A stretch of DNA of 44,577 nucleotides from an uncultured Sphingobacteriaceae bacterium (GTDB lineage: Bacteria; Bacteroidota; Bacteroidia; Sphingobacteriales; Sphingobacteriaceae): contig CAMPKC010000037.1 in assembly GCA_946887045.1 (NCBI GenBank), positions 1 to 44,577 on the forward strand, in the 5' to 3' direction. A program made the position numbers and the translations under genes. The notes beneath the pieces are model-generated. The model saw nothing but the letters and a program-made list of their open reading frames with translations. It had not been told where the DNA came from and searched no databases. Shown here piece by piece: positions 41,314 through 44,577 of this stretch (its first letter is position 1; every line of letters begins with the position of its first letter).

Positions 41314-42189
41314 TTATAAAACGTTTAACAATTGCTCTTTAACTTTTTCCAATTCCTCTTTCATGCCAACAACCAATTGCTGAATATGTGCATCGTTGGC
41401 TTTTGACCCAATTGTATTTATTTCACGACCAATTTCCTGAGAAATGAATCCGAGTTTTTTGCCATTGGCATCCTGGGATTTAAGCGTTTCGAGAAAGTAA
41501 TCGCAATGACTTTTCAGCCTTATTTTTTCTTCTGTGATATCTAACTTATCGATATAAAAAATCAGCTCCTGTTCTAGCCGATTCTGATCAACATTCTCCT
41601 TGCCTACATGTTCTTCCAGCATATTTGCTAACCGCTCTTTGATTAGGGGAATTCGTTTAGGCGCTTCCAGTTCAATTTTTTGCAAAGAGTCGTAAATGCT
41701 TTTAATTCTAAAGATCAGGTCCTCCTGCAAAACCCCGCCTTCATCGCTTCGAAACTTCTGGAAATCGAGCATTGCAGCTTGAAATGTTTTATGCATTTGT
41801 ACCCACTCATCTTCAGAAATAGTATCTTCTTCGTACTTTACTACATCAGGAAAGTTGAGAGCCATTTGCAGGAGATTACTGCCTGAATCGTTTAATCTAT
41901 CGGCAACGTCTCTAAGTTGTCTATAATATGATTGAAGTAAGTCGCCATCTATCGATGCGGTTTTTTTCTGAATTTCAGTATACTCTACTGTTATAGCAAC
42001 GTTTACTTTTCCGCGTTCAATTTGTTTGCTGCATTCATTTCGGAGAACGAATTCCTTATCTGCGAAAGATTTGGGAAGTTTTAACGCGAGTTCAAGAAAT
42101 TTGCTATTAAGAGATTTTATCTCTACAGTATACTTAGCATTGGCAAAATCAGTTACTGCAATACCGTAACCGGTCATTGATTTGAGCAT
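41314..42189 (-). CDS. YicC family endoribonuclease-like protein
   Basis: The 291-residue protein starts MLKSMTGYG, the family signature, and has the C-terminal YicC/DUF1732 motif EIGREINTIGSKANDAHIQQ (about 261-280). YicC homologues are stress-linked RNases. The start at 42189 was chosen because it gives the canonical N-terminus; a TTG two codons earlier is possible. A TATCTTTG box ends 3 nt before the ATG. It is followed by gmk. Confidence 0.93.
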   Translation of the reverse strand: MLKSMTGYGIAVTDFANAKYTVEIKSLNSKFLELALKLPKSFADKEFVLRNECSKQIERGKVNVAITVEYTEIQKKTASIDGDLLQSYYRQLRDVADRLNDSGSNLLQMALNFPDVVKYEEDTISEDEWVQMHKTFQAAMLDFQKFRSDEGGVLQEDLIFRIKSIYDSLQKIELEAPKRIPLIKERLANMLEEHVGKENVDQNRLEQELIFYIDKLDITEEKIRLKSHCDYFLETLKSQDANGKKLGFISQEIGREINTIGSKANDAHIQQLVVGMKEELEKVKEQLLNVL

Positions 42190-42192
42190 TGG

Positions 42193-42200
42193 CAAAGATA
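42193..42200 (-). promoter_or_regulatory. -7 promoter box of yicC gene
   Basis: TATCTTTG on the minus strand fits TAnnTTTG and ends 3 nt before the ATG at 42189, implying a leaderless transcript. Confidence 0.5.
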
Positions 42201-42247
42201 TAATTTATTCATTAACCCTAAACCAACTAAGAAGTTCTAAGAGTGTT

Positions 42248-42976
42248 TTAGATATTTAAGACCTCACAAGCTTTTTCTGCTGCCAGCTTTTCTGCATTTT
42301 TTTTATTGTAGTCTCTGCCAGATCCGATATTTTCACCATCAACCGTAACCTGTATCGTGAATAGTTTTGCGCTATCTCCTTCTGAATTAGCGATTAATTC
42401 AAAAGTGACATCCTTACCATGACGCTGGCACCATTCAATTAATTTGCTTTTGAAATTAGTTTCAGTGTTTTCAAGTGTATGAATGTCGATGTGGGGCTTT
42501 ATAATTTGATTCAGAAGGAAGTTCCGGGTAAAATTGTAGCCTTTATCAAGATAAATTGCACCAATTAGCGCCTCAAACGCATCTCCCAGCAGGGATCCTT
42601 GTTTGTTGGGATAATTTACGATTCGATTGTCGTATTCAATTAAGTCTCCGAGTCCGAGTTTCCTTGCCAGCTGATTGAGATTGGACCGGTTTACAATTTT
42701 CGAGCGCATTTCTGTAAGAAAGCCCTCGTCTTTGTATGGATATCGCTTGAATAATTCCTCCGCTATTACCGATCCCAGCACCGCATCGCCTAAAAACTCC
42801 AGACGCTCATTGCTGTTTTTTGTGCCGTTTTTTAAAACTATCGCGATAGAACGATGGCGAAATGCCATTCGGTAAAGTTTTACATTTCCTGGAACAAAGC
42901 CTAAAAGATTGCTTAGTCTGATAATATATTCTCGATGGGGAGAGAAATGAAGCTTATAAATTCTGGAAAACAGCAT
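42248..42976 (-). CDS. rnc: Ribonuclease III
   Basis: The 242-residue double-strand-specific endoribonuclease acts in rRNA processing. The signature NERLEFLGD lies at 56-64. The second acidic site is Asp132 with Glu135 (LLGDAFEALIGAIY). A double-stranded RNA-binding domain spans about 168-240 (KSKLIEWCQRHGKDVTFELI, then KKNAEKLAAEKACEVL). It lies downstream of acpP and fabF, the conserved Bacteroidota order, but a terminator sits between fabF and rnc. Confidence 0.97.
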   Translation of the reverse strand: MLFSRIYKLHFSPHREYIIRLSNLLGFVPGNVKLYRMAFRHRSIAIVLKNGTKNSNERLEFLGDAVLGSVIAEELFKRYPYKDEGFLTEMRSKIVNRSNLNQLARKLGLGDLIEYDNRIVNYPNKQGSLLGDAFEALIGAIYLDKGYNFTRNFLLNQIIKPHIDIHTLENTETNFKSKLIEWCQRHGKDVTFELIANSEGDSAKLFTIQVTVDGENIGSGRDYNKKNAEKLAAEKACEVLNI

Positions 42977-43012
42977 CCGGTACGTTAATTGGGATATTAA
43001 CTTTTAAATATA

Positions 43013-43046
43013 AAATAGCAGTGTTTCATTTATAACACTGCTATTT
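43013..43046 (-). terminator. Intrinsic terminator after fabF
   Basis: AAATAGCAGTGTT (43013-43025) and AACACTGCTATTT (43034-43046) pair over 13 bp with an 8-nt loop. On the minus strand a TATATTT tract follows. It may reduce read-through from acpP-fabF into rnc. Confidence 0.75.
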
Positions 43047-43049
43047 ATA

Positions 43050-44303
43050 TTATGCTTCATATTTTTTGAAGATAACTGATGCATTGTGTCCACCAAAGCC
43101 GAATGTGTTACTTTGTGCCGCCCTAACAATTCGTTTTTGAGCAACATTAAAAGTTAAATTCAAACTTTGATCTATTTCAGGATCATCAGTAAAATGATTT
43201 ATTGTAGGCGGGATAATGTCATTCTGAATTGCAAGAATACAAGCAATACTTTCAATAGCACCCGCAGCACCTAATAAATGGCCGGTCATTGATTTAGTAG
43301 AGCTGATATTCAATTTGTAAGCATTCTCGCCAAACAAATCAATAATCGCTCTTGATTCACTAATGTCACCCAGAGGTGTAGATGTACCATGAACATTGAT
43401 ATAATCAATATCCGAAGTAGTCAACCCGGCATCATGCAGGGCATTAGTCATTACCAAACGCGCACCCAAGCCTTCTGGATGCGGAGCTGTAATATGGTTA
43501 GCATCAGCACTCATGCCTCCGCCAATTAATTCAGCATAAATTTTTGCACCTCTGGCTTTTGCGTGTTCCAATTCTTCCAGAATAATTGTTCCTGCACCTT
43601 CTCCTGCCACAAAACCGTCACGGTCTTTATCAAATGGACGAGAGGCAGTAGCCGGATCATCATTTCTGGTCGAAAGGGCATGCATGGCATTAAAACCACC
43701 CATTCCAGCCTCGTTGATAATAGCTTCGGAACCACCCGAAATAATTACATTAGCCATACCCAGCCTGATGTAATTAAATGAATCTATCAATGCATTTGTT
43801 GACGATGCACAGGCAGAAACAGTTGAGAAATTTGGCCCTCTAAGGCCGTATTTAATAGAAATATGACCCGGAGCAATATCCAGAATCATTTTTGGGATAA
43901 AGAAAGGGTTGAAACGGGGAGTTCCATCGCCCTTTGCGAAATTTACGACTTCATCCAAAAACGTTTTTAATCCGCCAATACCCGAACCCCAAATTACTCC
44001 GATACGATTGGTGTCTAACTCGCTGAAATTTAAGCCCGAGTCTTTAACAGCTTCATCTGTAGCTGCAAGTGCGTAGTGCACAAACGGATCTAGTTTTCTG
44101 GCCTCCTTCCGATCTAAAAAATCTTCTGGATTAAAGTTTTTAACCTCACATGCAAACTTAGTCTTGAAGTTTGTAGTATCGTATTTAGTAATTGGAGCGG
44201 CTCCGCTTACTCCATTAATCAATCCGTTCCAGTACTCTGAAACCGTATTTCCTATGGGAGTAAGCGCACCTAACCCTGTAACTACAACTCTTTTTAGCTC
44301 CAT
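43050..44303 (-). CDS. fabF: Beta-ketoacyl-ACP synthase II
   Basis: The 417-residue condensing enzyme elongates fatty acyl chains. The Cys-His-His triad is Cys165 (VSACASSTN), His305 (NVHGTSTPLGD) and His342 (SMTGHLLGAAGA), with Lys337 nearby. The length is as expected for FabF. It is 20 nt after acpP, its acyl carrier partner, and followed by a terminator hairpin ahead of rnc. Confidence 0.98.
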   Translation of the reverse strand: MELKRVVVTGLGALTPIGNTVSEYWNGLINGVSGAAPITKYDTTNFKTKFACEVKNFNPEDFLDRKEARKLDPFVHYALAATDEAVKDSGLNFSELDTNRIGVIWGSGIGGLKTFLDEVVNFAKGDGTPRFNPFFIPKMILDIAPGHISIKYGLRGPNFSTVSACASSTNALIDSFNYIRLGMANVIISGGSEAIINEAGMGGFNAMHALSTRNDDPATASRPFDKDRDGFVAGEGAGTIILEELEHAKARGAKIYAELIGGGMSADANHITAPHPEGLGARLVMTNALHDAGLTTSDIDYINVHGTSTPLGDISESRAIIDLFGENAYKLNISSTKSMTGHLLGAAGAIESIACILAIQNDIIPPTINHFTDDPEIDQSLNLTFNVAQKRIVRAAQSNTFGFGGHNASVIFKKYEA

Positions 44304-44323
44304 TTATACTGAGGCAGCGAAAT

Positions 44324-44560
44324 TTACTTTACGTTTTTTTCTAAGTATGCGATAGCCTGACCTACTGTGCCAATAGTTTCAGCCTGGTCATCAGGAATAG
44401 CAACGTTGAATTCTTTTTCGAATTCCATGATCAATTCCACGGTGTCTAAAGAGTCAGCACCAAGATCGTTTGTAAAAGATGCTTCAGGCGTCACTTCACT
44501 TTCATCCACACCTAATTTTTCAACGATAATTGCTTTTACTCTTGAAGCGATATCAGACAT
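44324..44560 (-). CDS. acpP: Acyl carrier protein
   Basis: The 78-residue acyl carrier protein has Ser37 in the [12 protein letters not shown] motif as the phosphopantetheine attachment site. The protein is acidic and helical, of standard size. It carries the growing acyl chain for FabF, encoded directly downstream. Its promoter lies at or beyond the window edge. Confidence 0.98.
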   Translation of the reverse strand: MSDIASRVKAIIVEKLGVDESEVTPEASFTNDLGADSLDTVELIMEFEKEFNVAIPDDQAETIGTVGQAIAYLEKNVK

Positions 44561-44577
44561 AGTTTTTATATTTTAAT

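Overview
The window is chromosomal DNA of a Bacteroidota bacterium, most likely a Sphingobacteriaceae relative (Pedobacter or Solitalea type). I infer this from gene content and promoter style, not from a search. The evidence is: carboxypeptidase-like regulatory domains on envelope proteins, a TonB-dependent receptor, DUF3127 and DUF4197 proteins, an arginine operon using an N-acylornithine carbamoyltransferase of the Bacteroides fragilis type, few Shine-Dalgarno sites, and several TAnnTTTG -7 boxes. The DNA is AT-rich. I see no rRNA, tRNA, CRISPR array, phage or insertion sequence.

Layout. 1-3.6 kb: a YihY-family membrane protein, a DUF885 lipoprotein and a DUF4197 lipoprotein. 3.7-7.5 kb: a divergent unit with a von Willebrand A (YfbK-like) protein on one side and an ECF sigma factor plus a membrane-anchored anti-sigma-like/TonB-C protein on the other. 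The vWA protein and the anti-sigma-like protein share a SusC-plug-like segment. 7.5-11.1 kb: an M1 aminopeptidase, an rRNA methyltransferase and a DUF3127 protein with an SSB-like acidic tip. 11.3-13.9 kb: an RprX/RprY-like two-component system. 13.9-16.6 kb: a small Cys/His-rich membrane protein and a TonB-dependent receptor behind a 22-bp dyad. 16.9-23.1 kb: radA, RNase G, a 29-residue ultrabasic miniprotein, a TPR protein, HU, mutY and ssb.

23.2-34.9 kb is the arginine operon. A Bacteroidetes-type promoter opens a leader of about 280 nt that carries a 44-codon reading frame rich in Arg codons, followed by competing hairpins. Then come a GNAT acyltransferase, argG, argC, a four-helix-bundle (S23/IVS-like) gene between inverted repeats, argD, argF', argB, proC, argE, a DUF433/DUF5615 toxin-antitoxin pair, argH and an aminotransferase, closed by a 19-bp terminator. 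Together these genes make arginine from glutamate through N-acylated intermediates. No argR is visible, so the leader is the most attractive candidate for undescribed regulation.

35.1-44.6 kb: a small lipoprotein and a secreted Lys/Asn-rich protein, a conserved hypothetical, an RsmI-like methyltransferase with an FAD monooxygenase, then housekeeping genes on the minus strand: miaE, nadD, gmk, yicC, rnc, fabF and acpP.

Several intergenic gaps hold quasi-palindromic repeats of a few recurring sequence types. One of these types flanks the four-helix-bundle gene, which suggests a family of small hairpin elements.
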